From the NCBI GenBank assembly GCA_045809945.1, contig JBJMWW010000131.1:1-18821 (forward strand): a DNA stretch of 18,821 nucleotides, in the 5' to 3' direction. The notes beneath the pieces are model-generated. The model did no database searches and was not told the DNA's origin. It saw only the letters and a program-made list of their open reading frames with translations. How positions within the stretch are numbered: the first letter of the stretch is position 1; every line of letters starts with the position of its first letter. The translations under genes were made by a program, and so were the position numbers. Shown here piece after piece: positions 1 to 8,145 of the stretch. The stretch comes from CADDYX01 sp045809945. GTDB taxonomy: Bacteria; Verrucomicrobiota; Verrucomicrobiia; Chthoniobacterales; UBA10450.

Positions 1-1
1 C

Positions 2-670
2 GATGATTTCGTGAATGCAATCGCCGCGCATGCAGAAACGATCACGCGCTGGCAGCAAACTCAGGCCGGGAGGGTACAGATCACACAACTTGAGACTGCG
101 CTGCCGACAGGCTTCGATCGAAATCTTTTCGTCACAATTTCTTCAGCGATCGCGCCGCTCGATCTGCAAACGTTTTGGGAAGCGGCCGCTGACGAGGCCG
201 AGCGCGCGATTGCGACGCTCGCAAATCACAACTCGAGTCGTTCTTCGCAACCGCTCGGCTTCAAACTGCGCACAGGTGGGGTAACCGCGGATGCATTTCC
301 CGATCTATCGAAAGTCGCCCACGCGCTCGTCTGCGCGGCAAGGTTTCGTGTGCCGATCAAATTCACCGCCGGATTGCACCATCCGGTTCGGTTGTTTCAC
401 GAGAGTGTGAAAACAAAGATGCACGGTTTCCTCAACGTGTTGGGTGCCGGCGTCTTCGCCGTGGAAAACCGCTGGGGAGAAAACGAAACGCAGGAGATGT
501 TGGCGGACGAAGATCCAGCCTCTTTCAGTTTCAGCGATCAATCGATGAGATGGCGCGACGCCGAAATCGTGACCGAGCAAATCATTGCCGCACGGCGGCT
601 GATTACGTCATTCGGTAGCTGCAGTTTCGACGAGCCGCGTGAGGACCTGCGAGCCTTGAATCTTCTCTAG
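2..670 (+). CDS. Conserved hypothetical protein, 5'-truncated by window edge
   Basis: The reading frame is open from the first bases of the window (GAT GAT TTC precede the GTG at 11), so the true start probably lies upstream; a GTG start at 11 would give 219 residues. I do not recognise a named family. Counted from the GTG, conserved-looking blocks are K85-x-R-T-G-G90, a K117-x-T-A-G-L-H-H-P block at about 117-125 followed by R127, and M-H138-G-F-L-N142. Lysines and glycines at strand-end-like positions resemble the active-site edges of a TIM-barrel or similar alpha/beta fold, but this is a guess. There is no signal peptide or membrane segment, so it is probably cytosolic. It lies 45 bp upstream of fahA on the same strand, which suggests co-transcription and a possible link to aromatic amino-acid catabolism. 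Confidence 0.7.
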   Translation, partial: DDFVNAIAAHAETITRWQQTQAGRVQITQLETALPTGFDRNLFVTISSAIAPLDLQTFWEAAADEAERAIATLANHNSSRSSQPLGFKLRTGGVTADAFPDLSKVAHALVCAARFRVPIKFTAGLHHPVRLFHESVKTKMHGFLNVLGAGVFAVENRWGENETQEMLADEDPASFSFSDQSMRWRDAEIVTEQIIAARRLITSFGSCSFDEPREDLRALNLL

Positions 671-715
671 GCGTCTCTCAGACAGCCTGTTGGCGTTTTA
701 CAGAAACGCCCTACA

Positions 716-1972
716 ATGTCTGCCGCCATGCCGCTCCGCTCGTTCATAGAGGTCGCGCCGGATTCCCATTTTCCGCGCGAGAATCTGCCGTTCGGCGTTT
801 TTAAGCCGCGCGGCGCCAGCGCGCGTGTTGGCATCGCGATCGGCGACCAAATCCTCGATCTTTCCGTTCTTGAGGAGGCCGGTCATTTCGGAACGGATGA
901 ACAAGTTTTTTCGGCCGACGCGCTGAACCGCTTTCTGGAACTCGGTCGTCCCGCGTGGCAACGCACGCGAACGATATGTCAGCAGCTGCTGGCGGCAGAT
1001 AATCCGTCGCTGCGCGACAATGCCGAACTCCGCGGACGCGCCTTCCACCGGCAGGCCGATGTTGAAATGCAACTGCCGGCGCGGATCGGCGACTACACCG
1101 ATTTTTATTCGTCGTATCACCACGCACACAATGTCGGCACCATGCTGCGCGGCGCGGAGAACGCGCTTATGCCGAACTGGAAATGGCTGCCCGTTGCATA
1201 TCATGGCCGTGCCAGTTCGATCGTTGTCAGCGGCGCCGAAGTGCGCCGGCCCAAAGGCCAGATCAAGCCAGCCGATGCAGCTTCGCCGGTTTTTGGTTCG
1301 AGCCGCAGCTTCGATTTCGAACTGGAAACAGCGTTTCTCATCGGCACCGGCAATTCGTTAGGCCAACCGATCCCAATCGAACGCGCGGAAGAACACGTCT
1401 TTGGCATCGTGCTCATGAACGATTGGAGCGCGCGCGATATCCAGGCGTGGGAATACCAGCCGCTTGGCCCGTTCCTGGCCAAGAATTTCTGCACCAGCAT
1501 CTCGCCCTGGGTCGTAACCCTCGATGCCCTGGCGCCGTTTCGCCGGCCGCTGCCTCCGCAGGACCCGGCGCCGCTGGATTATTTGCGACGCGTTGAAGAC
1601 TTCACCTTCGATATCCGTCTAGAAGCAAGGCTGCAGACCCCGACAATGAACTCGCCGCACACGATTACGCGTTCGAATTTCCAGAATCTCTACTGGAGTA
1701 TTGCGCAGCAACTCGCGCATCACACGGTGGGCGGGTGCAACCTGCAATCGGGTGATCTGCTGGCCAGCGGCACGATCAGCGGCCCGACCGAGGAATCTCG
1801 AGGCTGCATGCTCGAGCTGACCTGGCGCGGGGCTAACCCGCTGAACTTACCGAATGGCGAAACACGCAAATGGCTCGAAGATGGTGATCGCCTCGCGATT
1901 ACGGGTTGGTGCGAAGGTGATGGCTATCGCGTCGGTTTTGGCGAAGTCTCAGGCAAAGTGATCGGAGCGTAA
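716..1972 (+). CDS. fahA: Fumarylacetoacetase
   Basis: Hydrolyses fumarylacetoacetate to fumarate and acetoacetate, the last step of the homogentisate branch of tyrosine/phenylalanine catabolism; cytosolic. At 418 residues it matches the usual length (about 415-430) and aligns along its length with animal FAH as I recall that sequence. Metal and catalytic residues are visible: the DYTD motif (D129), H136 in the Y-H-H-A-H-N-V-G block, E202 and E204 in F-E-L-E-T-A-F, D236 and R240 in N-D-W-S-A-R-D, Q243, and K256. All are shifted by three from mammalian numbering, which supports the assignment. The GRASS and LASGTISG blocks are also present. An alternative ATG at 728 (protein MPLRSFIEV) fits the family N terminus slightly better; neither has a strong Shine-Dalgarno. 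No other homogentisate-pathway genes are in the window. Confidence 0.96.
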   Translation: MSAAMPLRSFIEVAPDSHFPRENLPFGVFKPRGASARVGIAIGDQILDLSVLEEAGHFGTDEQVFSADALNRFLELGRPAWQRTRTICQQLLAADNPSLRDNAELRGRAFHRQADVEMQLPARIGDYTDFYSSYHHAHNVGTMLRGAENALMPNWKWLPVAYHGRASSIVVSGAEVRRPKGQIKPADAASPVFGSSRSFDFELETAFLIGTGNSLGQPIPIERAEEHVFGIVLMNDWSARDIQAWEYQPLGPFLAKNFCTSISPWVVTLDALAPFRRPLPPQDPAPLDYLRRVEDFTFDIRLEARLQTPTMNSPHTITRSNFQNLYWSIAQQLAHHTVGGCNLQSGDLLASGTISGPTEESRGCMLELTWRGANPLNLPNGETRKWLEDGDRLAITGWCEGDGYRVGFGEVSGKVIGA

Positions 1973-1973
1973 T

Positions 1974-2282
1974 GTGTATTTGATTCAACTCCTCATCCCG
2001 CTTCATGACAACGAGCGGAAGGCGTTTCCGCAGGAGGAATACACCGCGGTGCGTTCCGAGCTGACGAACCACTTCGGCGGCATCACCGCTTACACACGTG
2101 CACCGGCTCTCGGATTGTGGAAACCGAATGGGAGCGAAGCGAGCCAGGAAGATATCGTGGTGTTCGAGGTGATGTCGGAGAAACTCGACTGCGATTGGTG
2201 GAGCGATTACAAACGCGAACTCGAACGGCGTTTTCGCCAGGATATGCTCGTGATCCGCGCGCAGGAAATCCGGATGCTCTAA
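1974..2282 (+). CDS. Small conserved hypothetical protein downstream of fahA
   Basis: A 102-residue soluble protein read from a GTG start one base after the fahA stop (TAA at 1970-1972), so it is very likely translationally coupled to fahA. The start is chosen because the protein then begins MYLIQLLIPLHDN, a beta-strand-like opening. An overlapping ATG at 1972 is in another frame. The C-terminal half is rich in Trp, Asp and Arg (C-D-W-W-S-D-Y, then R-E-L-E-R-R-F-R-Q-D), followed by an isoleucine/valine strand. The size and alternating pattern resemble a small dimeric ferredoxin-like alpha+beta protein, but I cannot name a family. Its stop (2280-2282) directly abuts the stop of the convergent aminotransferase gene (2283-2285). 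The tight linkage to fahA suggests an accessory role in the same pathway, which is inference. Confidence 0.75.
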   Translation: MYLIQLLIPLHDNERKAFPQEEYTAVRSELTNHFGGITAYTRAPALGLWKPNGSEASQEDIVVFEVMSEKLDCDWWSDYKRELERRFRQDMLVIRAQEIRML

Positions 2283-3623
2283 CTACAACCCGGCGAGGGA
2301 GCGATCGAGGACGTCGACCACGAAATCCGCGTCCGCTTCGTTGATGCACATCGGCGGCGCGAACCGGATTGTCTGGCCCCACAGCCCGCCTTTACCGAGC
2401 AGCAAGCCCATCTCGCGCGCCGACTCGACGACCTGTGCGCACTCCGCTTTAGCCGGCTCCTTCGTGGCGCGGTCTTTGACCAGCTCGATACCGAGCATCA
2501 ATCCTTTGCCGCGCACGTCGCCGACGATGTTGTGTCGTTCTTTCAGCTTCCCAAGCCCATCGAGAATGCGCTGACCGAGTTTCAGTGAATTTTCCTGCAA
2601 CTTCTCGCGCTCGATTACTTCCAGCACGGCCTGGCCTTGCGCGCAGACGACGGGATTTCCGCCGAAGGTGTTGAAGTGCGTGCGATTCGCGACTGTCGCG
2701 GCGATCTCGGGCGTCGTCACCACTGCGGCAAGCGGGCAGCCGTTGCCGATCCCTTTCGCCATCGTCACGATGTCAGGAATCACGCCTTGCGTTTCGAAGC
2801 CCCAGAAATGCGTGCCTGTTCGTCCAAAGCCGGTCTGCACCTCATCAGCGATGCAAACGCCGCCGGCTGCGCGCACATGTTCGTAGACATTCTTCAAATA
2901 ACCGTCGGGAAAAACGATGTAGCCACCGACGCCCTGGATCGATTCCGCGATAAACCCCGCAATCTGACCTGAAGTTCCAAACTGGATCAGCTCCTTAACA
3001 TCAGCCGCGTATTTTTTCCCCGCATCGGGATCGTCTCGGCCAAACAATCCGCGATACGGATCGGCTGTGATCGCATGATGAATGCCGAAGCTGTGCGGCA
3101 CATTAAACTTCCAGGTGCTATGCGCGGTCAGTCCCATGGTCGCGGCGTTGCCGCCGTGATAGGCATTGCGCAACGCAATCAGGTCGTAGTTGCCGGTGTA
3201 AGCGCGCGCCATCATCAGCGCGAGATCATTCGCCTCCGATCCTGAGTTTACGAAATAACAAACCTTGAGGTTGCCCGGCATCTTCGACGCCAGCTTCTCG
3301 GCGTAGGTCGCGATGTTCGGATGCAGGTAAATCGTCGTGGAATGCTGGAGAATTTCGTTCTGCTGATTAGCTGCCGCGACGACGTGCGGATGACAATGAC
3401 CGACGCTGATCGTGACGATTCCTCCAAGCGCATCGAGATAACGCTTCCCGCGATCATCCCAGACATACTGCGCGCGTCCCTGCACGAGCATGATCGGTTT
3501 CTTGTAGTAGAGAAAAATCCCGGGATTCAGAAACGCCTTCCGCAACCGGGCGACCTCGTCGGCTGAAGGTCCGTCGTATTTGTGCGGCTGGAAATCGAAT
3601 GGTGGAAGCTGAGGCGTTGTCAT
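2283..3623 (-). CDS. Class III aminotransferase, AGXT2/PYD4-like (beta-alanine transaminase candidate)
   Basis: PLP-dependent fold-type I aminotransferase of 446 residues. Visible motifs are S-G-S-E-A-N-D (127-133, cofactor phosphate region), Y-H-G-G (155-158), the A-D-E-V-Q-T-G-F-G-R-T-G block with D260 contacting the pyridine nitrogen, and the Schiff-base lysine K290 in T-M-A-K-G-I-G-N-G. The N terminus (G-I-F-L-Y-Y-K-K-P) and overall pattern resemble eukaryotic alanine-glyoxylate aminotransferase 2 and its plant relatives. It is the last gene of the pyrimidine-degradation run, 60 bp after the NCS1 gene. That context makes beta-alanine or 3-aminoisobutyrate the likely amino donor, giving malonate or methylmalonate semialdehyde; alanine-glyoxylate transamination is the alternative. 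The start codon lies 5 bp from a MITE-like repeat, so its translation signal is at or within the repeat. The gene is convergent with, and abuts, the preceding + strand gene. Confidence 0.92.
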   Translation of the reverse strand: MTTPQLPPFDFQPHKYDGPSADEVARLRKAFLNPGIFLYYKKPIMLVQGRAQYVWDDRGKRYLDALGGIVTISVGHCHPHVVAAANQQNEILQHSTTIYLHPNIATYAEKLASKMPGNLKVCYFVNSGSEANDLALMMARAYTGNYDLIALRNAYHGGNAATMGLTAHSTWKFNVPHSFGIHHAITADPYRGLFGRDDPDAGKKYAADVKELIQFGTSGQIAGFIAESIQGVGGYIVFPDGYLKNVYEHVRAAGGVCIADEVQTGFGRTGTHFWGFETQGVIPDIVTMAKGIGNGCPLAAVVTTPEIAATVANRTHFNTFGGNPVVCAQGQAVLEVIEREKLQENSLKLGQRILDGLGKLKERHNIVGDVRGKGLMLGIELVKDRATKEPAKAECAQVVESAREMGLLLGKGGLWGQTIRFAPPMCINEADADFVVDVLDRSLAGL

Positions 3624-3628
3624 GCTGC

Positions 3629-3733
3629 GGTCATTCTGAGCGAAGTGAAGAACCTCGCAAGCTACTCTGTGCGTCGGCAGCCGCTATGTCGGTGCCGGAC
3701 TTGTGAGGTCCCTCGCTGGCGCTCGGGATGACA
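3629..3733. repeat. MITE-like element with about 30-bp terminal inverted repeats
   Basis: The left end, starting GGTCATTCTGAGCGAAGTGA at 3629, and the right end, read on the - strand as TGTCATCCCGAGCGCCAGCG at 3733-3714, are diverged inverted copies that continue inward to a shared ACCTC(G/A)CAAG core. They are separated by about 40 bp of unrelated sequence. The element overlaps the last 50 bases of the NCS1 gene and ends 5 bp before the aminotransferase start. A 31-nt copy of the right end recurs at 16191-16221 with two differences, and a left-end-type copy sits at 14438-14466, so this is a dispersed family. Non-autonomous transposition by an absent transposase is the likely origin, but a REP-like folded element is possible. 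I see no clear target-site duplication. Confidence 0.7.
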
Positions 3734-5207
3734 ACGCGCGCAGTGCAATGTATACGCCGAACGCGAGGGCAAAGCCGACGAACCACGCGTAATCGTACAG
3801 GCGGACGAAGAACAGCGGCACGCTCCCAGCATCAATGAGCTTCACCGTTACCAGGAAACCCGGCAGGTTTGGCACGATGGCAATCACGAGTGCAACAATC
3901 GCTACCATGCTGAATCCGCGAGTGAAGGCATATTGCCCGCGCGCCTGATAAAGCGCTTTCACATCGAGCTGCTTCCGCCTGACGACGAAGTAATCGGCGA
4001 TCATGATTCCGCCGATCGGGCCGAGCAGCGCGCTGTAGCCGACTAGCCAGGTGAAGATGTAGCCGCTCGGGTCGGCGACTAATTTCCACGGCATCATCAA
4101 CACACCGATCACGCCAGTCATCAGACCGCCGACTCGGAACGAAATCTTATGCGGCGCAAGATGCGAGAAATCGTTAGCCGGGCTGACGACGTTTGCCGCG
4201 ATGTTCGTCGCTAACGTTGCGATGCAGAGCGCCAGCATCGCGACGACGAGGACGATCGGGTTTGTGAAGCGCGTAAGCACATCGACCGGGTCCCAAATCG
4301 GTGAACCGTAAATGATCGTTGTTGCGGACGTGACCGCGACGCCGATGAATGCATAGAGGGCCATCGTTAGCGGGAGACCGAGCGCCTGGCCCACGACCTG
4401 GTCACGTTGCGAATGCGCGTAACGCGAAAAATCCGGAATGTTGAGGGAGAGCGTAGCCCAGAAACCTATCATGCCGGTTAACGCCGGGACGAAGAAGGCG
4501 TAGAACTGTCCGGCTTTTGGCTGACCGGGGGCGAACGCGGACGGCTGCGAAAGAATCGGTCCGAAGCCGCCGGCGTTTCGGTAAGCCCAGGCGAGAAGGA
4601 GCAAACCGAGCGCGATCAGTATTGGCGCCTTGATATTGAGCAGCCAGCGGATGCAATCGATGCCCTTGTAAACAACGAGCATGTTGATGCCCCAAAAGAA
4701 CAGAAAGCAGATGAATTGCGGCGCCGTGATTCCGAGCATGCTGGCGCTGCTCTGGCCTAACGAGGGAACAAAGACCGAAAGGATTTTGAAGATCGCGTTG
4801 CCGCCGATCCACGTCTGGATTCCAAACCACCCGCAGGCCACGAACGCGCGCATCAGTGCGGGAATGTTTGCGCCGCGCGTGCCGAACGAAGCGCGACAAA
4901 AGACCGGAAACGGAATTCCGTATTTCGTGCCGGCATGCGCGTTCAGGATCATTGGAATGACGACGATCAGGTTGCCGAGAAAGATCGTCAGGATCGCCTG
5001 CGACCAGTTCATTCCGCCGCCGATCAGCGACGAAGCGAGCATGTAAGTCGGAATGCAGGCCGACATCGAAATCCAGAGTGCGGCGAAGCTGCCGACGCGC
5101 CAGTTGCGGCGGCTGGCTGGCACCGGCGCGAGGTCCTTGTTGTAAAGGGAGCTGTGCTCGATCTCGAGCGAGACCTCGACGTCGGGCGCGTCAATACTCG
5201 TGCTCAT
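3684..5207 (-). CDS. NCS1 family nucleobase/hydantoin:cation symporter
   Basis: Integral membrane transporter of 507 residues with about 12 hydrophobic helices. It belongs to the Nucleobase:Cation Symporter-1 family (Mhp1, PucI, Fur-type permeases) and probably imports uracil, thymine, dihydropyrimidines or hydantoins. The helix-3 signature C-G-W-F-G-I-Q-T-W-I-G-G (125-136) carries W127 and Q131, matching the substrate-binding Trp/Gln of Mhp1 as I recall it. G-F-W250 and N-I-P-D-F-S-R-Y-A (256-264) are also family motifs, and T-N-I-A-A-N (334-339) lies in the substrate/cation region. The N terminus has the usual N-x-D-L-A-P-V-P entry. It sits between hydA and the aminotransferase, consistent with uptake for pyrimidine degradation. 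Oddly, both ends are repeat-derived: the start codon lies in a 28-nt hairpin arm (5196-5223), and residues about 493-507 plus the stop come from the MITE-like element. It has no clear Shine-Dalgarno. Confidence 0.93.
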   Translation of the reverse strand: MSTSIDAPDVEVSLEIEHSSLYNKDLAPVPASRRNWRVGSFAALWISMSACIPTYMLASSLIGGGMNWSQAILTIFLGNLIVVIPMILNAHAGTKYGIPFPVFCRASFGTRGANIPALMRAFVACGWFGIQTWIGGNAIFKILSVFVPSLGQSSASMLGITAPQFICFLFFWGINMLVVYKGIDCIRWLLNIKAPILIALGLLLLAWAYRNAGGFGPILSQPSAFAPGQPKAGQFYAFFVPALTGMIGFWATLSLNIPDFSRYAHSQRDQVVGQALGLPLTMALYAFIGVAVTSATTIIYGSPIWDPVDVLTRFTNPIVLVVAMLALCIATLATNIAANVVSPANDFSHLAPHKISFRVGGLMTGVIGVLMMPWKLVADPSGYIFTWLVGYSALLGPIGGIMIADYFVVRRKQLDVKALYQARGQYAFTRGFSMVAIVALVIAIVPNLPGFLVTVKLIDAGSVPLFFVRLYDYAWFVGFALAFGVYIALRALSSRAPARDLTSPAPT

Positions 5208-5275
5208 ACTCGTAATCGTGCTCGTGCTCGGACCGGTCGTCGATTAGGAGCACGATCACGAGCAGGAGCACGAGT
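5196..5275. repeat. Imperfect inverted repeat (28-nt arms) at the hydA-NCS1 junction
   Basis: The arm at 5196-5223 and the arm at 5248-5275 are reverse complements at 25 of 28 positions, separated by 24 nt that contain the palindrome GACCGGTC (5231-5238). The arms are built of GAGCACGA/CTCGTGCTC-type low-complexity hexamers. One arm contains the NCS1 ATG (5205-5207 on the - strand) and its first codons; the other ends on the first base of the hydA stop. In the polycistronic RNA it would fold into a long stem just downstream of hydA, which could stabilise the upstream message or restrict translation of the transporter. There is no U-tract, so it is not a canonical terminator. Confidence 0.75.
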
Positions 5276-6657
5276 CAGAAATGAACGGGCTCGCGCTTCA
5301 ACATTCGGCCGCGTCCGATCGTGCCGACGAACGTGCCATCGCGCACTGCGACTTCGCCGCGCACAGTGACAGTCTCCGGCCGTCCTTCAAATTCCCAGCC
5401 CTCGAATGCGCTGTAATCGACGTTCATCGACTGCGTCTTTGCAGAGATGGTACCGCGATATTCCGGGTCGTAGACGACGAGATCAGCATCCGCACCGATC
5501 TGGATCGCGCCTTTGCGCGGAAACAATCCGAAGATCTTTGCCGCATTGGTGCTCGCGACGTTAACAAAGGTATGGAGGTCAAGCTTCCCGGCTTTTACTC
5601 CATGCGAGAAGAGGAGTTTGACGCGCTCTTCCAGCGACGGAATGCCGTTCGGAATTTTCGTGAAATCATCGCGGCCCATTGGCTTCTGCGTTTGAAAATC
5701 GAATGGTGCGTGATCGGTCGCGACGGTTTGGATCTCGCCACTTCCGAGGCCATTCCACAGCACCGCTTGATTCCGCTTGTCGCGCAACGGCGGTGACATG
5801 ACGAACTTCGCGCCTTCAAATTCCGGCCGCTCCGCATCGGTCTTATCGAGCAGCAGATATTGAATCAGCGTCTCCACCGAGACATTCACGCCGCGAAAAC
5901 GCGCCGCGAGCGCTTCGCGCAACGCTTCCTCGCAACTGAGATGCACGATGTAAACGTGTGCGCCGGTCAGCTCAGCGAACGTCATTAGATGATGCACGCC
6001 TTCGGCTTCGACCAGTGGCGGACGGCTGGCCTCGTGTTGCTCCGCGCCGGTCAAGCCGGAGCCGAGCAATTCTTTCTGCCGCTCCGCCACGAGCGTCTCA
6101 TTCTCGCAATGCGCGGTGACGATGACGCCGAGTTCCTTCGCCAGCTTCAAAGTGTGATACAGCTCGCTGTCGTCGATTCCGAACGCTCCTTTGTAAGCGA
6201 GGAAAACTTTGAAGGAGGTAATGCCGCTCGCAACGATCTCGCGAAGTTGCCGCGCGTTCTCATCATCAAAGCGCGTCACGCCCATGTGATAGGTGTAATC
6301 ACACGCCGATTTTCCGGCGGCTTGTTGTTGCCACAGTTCGAAGCCTTGCGCAGCGCTCATGTCCCGCGACGGACAAACCATTTCGATCATTGTCGTCGTC
6401 CCGCCGACCAGCGCCGCTTTGCTCGCGGTCTCGTAAGTATCTTTCGAGGCCGTGCCCATGAACGGCAGGTAAATGTGGACGTGCGGATCGATGAAGCCGG
6501 GAAAGACGAGCTTGCCGCTCGCGTCGATCATTTCCGCACCGGCCGGCGCATCGATGTTGCGATCGATGTGTGTGATCCGCTCATGTTCGCAGTAGATATC
6601 CGCGATGTAGTGCTCGGTGCCGGTGACGACCTCGCCACCCTTGATCAGCAGCGACAT
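5275..6657 (-). CDS. hydA: Dihydropyrimidinase (D-hydantoinase family)
   Basis: Cyclic amidohydrolase that opens dihydrouracil/dihydrothymine to N-carbamoyl-beta-alanine/N-carbamoyl-beta-aminoisobutyrate; cytosolic, binuclear zinc. At 460 residues it has the usual length, and its metal site falls at the positions I recall for bacterial D-hydantoinases: H59 and H61 (D-P-H-V-H), carbamylated K150 (S-F-K-V-F-L-A-Y-K), H183, H239 and D315 (A-T-D-H-A-P-F), with substrate-stabilising Y155. The ATG at 6657 is chosen over an upstream in-frame ATG because the protein then starts MSLLIKGGEVV. It shares one base with the mmsA stop (TAATG) and is preceded by GGAAGAAA, so it is translationally coupled to mmsA. 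Hydantoinase activity on non-natural substrates is possible, but the neighbours argue for pyrimidine degradation. Confidence 0.96.
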   Translation of the reverse strand: MSLLIKGGEVVTGTEHYIADIYCEHERITHIDRNIDAPAGAEMIDASGKLVFPGFIDPHVHIYLPFMGTASKDTYETASKAALVGGTTTMIEMVCPSRDMSAAQGFELWQQQAAGKSACDYTYHMGVTRFDDENARQLREIVASGITSFKVFLAYKGAFGIDDSELYHTLKLAKELGVIVTAHCENETLVAERQKELLGSGLTGAEQHEASRPPLVEAEGVHHLMTFAELTGAHVYIVHLSCEEALREALAARFRGVNVSVETLIQYLLLDKTDAERPEFEGAKFVMSPPLRDKRNQAVLWNGLGSGEIQTVATDHAPFDFQTQKPMGRDDFTKIPNGIPSLEERVKLLFSHGVKAGKLDLHTFVNVASTNAAKIFGLFPRKGAIQIGADADLVVYDPEYRGTISAKTQSMNVDYSAFEGWEFEGRPETVTVRGEVAVRDGTFVGTIGRGRMLKREPVHF

Positions 6658-8138
6658 TATTTCTTCCAGACGTCGCCAACGCCGTCGCCGAACCACCGCG
6701 TCGTGACGACCTTTTGCTGCGTGTAGAACTGCACGCCTTCGCGGCCCTGAATGTGCAGGTCGCCGTAGAATGATTCGTCCCAGCCGGTGAATGGAAACAT
6801 CGCCATCGTCGCCGGCACTCCGATGTTGATTCCAATCATCCCGGCTTTGACGCGGTTCTTGAATTCGCGCGCGGCTTTGCCGGAATTCGTGAAAATCGAG
6901 GCGCCGTTTCCGTAGGCCGATGCATTCGCGAGATCGATCGCGTGATCGAGATCGTCCATGCGCATCACATTCAGCACGGGGCCGAACACTTCCTCGCGCG
7001 CGATCGTCATCCCGTTCTGCACTTGATCGACGATCGTTGCGCCGAGGAAAAAGCCATTAGGTGCGTCGTCAATTCGCACGTTGCGACCGTCGGCTATCAC
7101 GCGGGCGCCTTCTCTCTCGCCGCTCGCGACTAATTTCATCACGTGATCGCGATGCTGCGCAGTAATCACCGGGCCCATGTCGGGCTGCGAATCGGCATCG
7201 GTCGGCCCGACCCGAATATTTTTCGCCGCTTCAACTAACGCCGGCAGCACGCGATCCGCCGCTTTGCCGACCGCGATCGCGGTCGAACCGGCCATGCAGC
7301 GTTCACCGGCGCAACCGAACGCCGCCATCGAAAGCGCGTCGACGGTGCGGGACACATCCGCATCCGGCATGACCACGACGTAGTTCTTCGCGCCGCCGTT
7401 TGCCTGGACGCGTTTGCCGTGACGGGTCCCGGTCTCGTAAATGTATTTCGCGATCGGCGTCGATCCGACGAACGAGATCGCCTTCACTTTCGGGTGTGTG
7501 AGCAAGGCATCGACGCATTCGCGTCCACCGTGCACGACGTTGAGCACGCCTTTTGGCAGACCCGCTTTCTCGAGCAGCTCAATGATCAAGAGCGCGGTGA
7601 GCGGCACTTTTTCGCTCGGCTTGAGCACGAAGGTGTTTCCGCAAACGAGCGCGATCGGGAACATCCACATCGGCACCATCGCAGGAAAATTAAACGGGGT
7701 GATGCCGACACAGACGCCGAGCGGTTGCAACATTGTCTCGCAATCGACACCGCGGGCGAGGTTCTCCAGCGTATCGCCCATCAGCAATGTCGGCGCGCTG
7801 CAGGCGTACTCGACGTTCTCGATTCCGCGGAACGCACTGCCGCGTGCTTCCGCCATCGTCTTGCCATGTTCGCGACAAACGGAGCGGCAGATTGCGTCGA
7901 AATTTTCCTCGAGCAGTTGTCGGTAACGGAAGAAGACCCGCGCTCGTTCGATTGCCGGTGTGTCGCGCCATGCCGGAAACGCCGCCGCGGCCGCTTCCAC
8001 CGCTTCGTTCACCACGTCAGCGCCGCACATCGGCACTTCCGCGATCACTTCGCCGCGCGACGGATTGTAGACCGGCGAGGTGCCGTTCCGGTCGATGGTT
8101 CTCCAGTTACCGTCGATGAAAACAGGACAGGGCGTCAT
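6657..8138 (-). CDS. mmsA: (Methyl)malonate-semialdehyde dehydrogenase, CoA-acylating
   Basis: NAD- and CoA-dependent aldehyde dehydrogenase that converts malonate semialdehyde (from beta-alanine) to acetyl-CoA, and methylmalonate semialdehyde to propionyl-CoA. It has 493 residues. Catalytic Cys281 is in F-G-C-A-G-E-R-C-M-A-G-S and oxyanion-hole Asn150 in T-P-F-N-F-P. The usual ALDH general-base Glu is absent from the Q-A-N-G-G-A-K-N-Y block, as expected for this subfamily. R104 and R280 match the carboxylate-binding arginine pair known in MMSDH (offset 3 from B. subtilis IolA as I recall it). The start at 8138 is preferred over an in-frame ATG at 8192 because GGAGG lies 7 nt upstream and homology begins at this Met; the 18 residues upstream are repeat-encoded. 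It feeds the products of the pyrimidine pathway into central metabolism. Inositol or valine degradation is an alternative role elsewhere. Confidence 0.95.
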   Translation of the reverse strand: MTPCPVFIDGNWRTIDRNGTSPVYNPSRGEVIAEVPMCGADVVNEAVEAAAAAFPAWRDTPAIERARVFFRYRQLLEENFDAICRSVCREHGKTMAEARGSAFRGIENVEYACSAPTLLMGDTLENLARGVDCETMLQPLGVCVGITPFNFPAMVPMWMFPIALVCGNTFVLKPSEKVPLTALLIIELLEKAGLPKGVLNVVHGGRECVDALLTHPKVKAISFVGSTPIAKYIYETGTRHGKRVQANGGAKNYVVVMPDADVSRTVDALSMAAFGCAGERCMAGSTAIAVGKAADRVLPALVEAAKNIRVGPTDADSQPDMGPVITAQHRDHVMKLVASGEREGARVIADGRNVRIDDAPNGFFLGATIVDQVQNGMTIAREEVFGPVLNVMRMDDLDHAIDLANASAYGNGASIFTNSGKAAREFKNRVKAGMIGINIGVPATMAMFPFTGWDESFYGDLHIQGREGVQFYTQQKVVTTRWFGDGVGDVWKK

Positions 8139-8145
8139 GGGAAAA

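Noticed and set aside
5281..5796. 171-residue + strand ORF opposite hydA
   Set aside because: It is antisense to the strongly supported dihydropyrimidinase and resembles no protein family.
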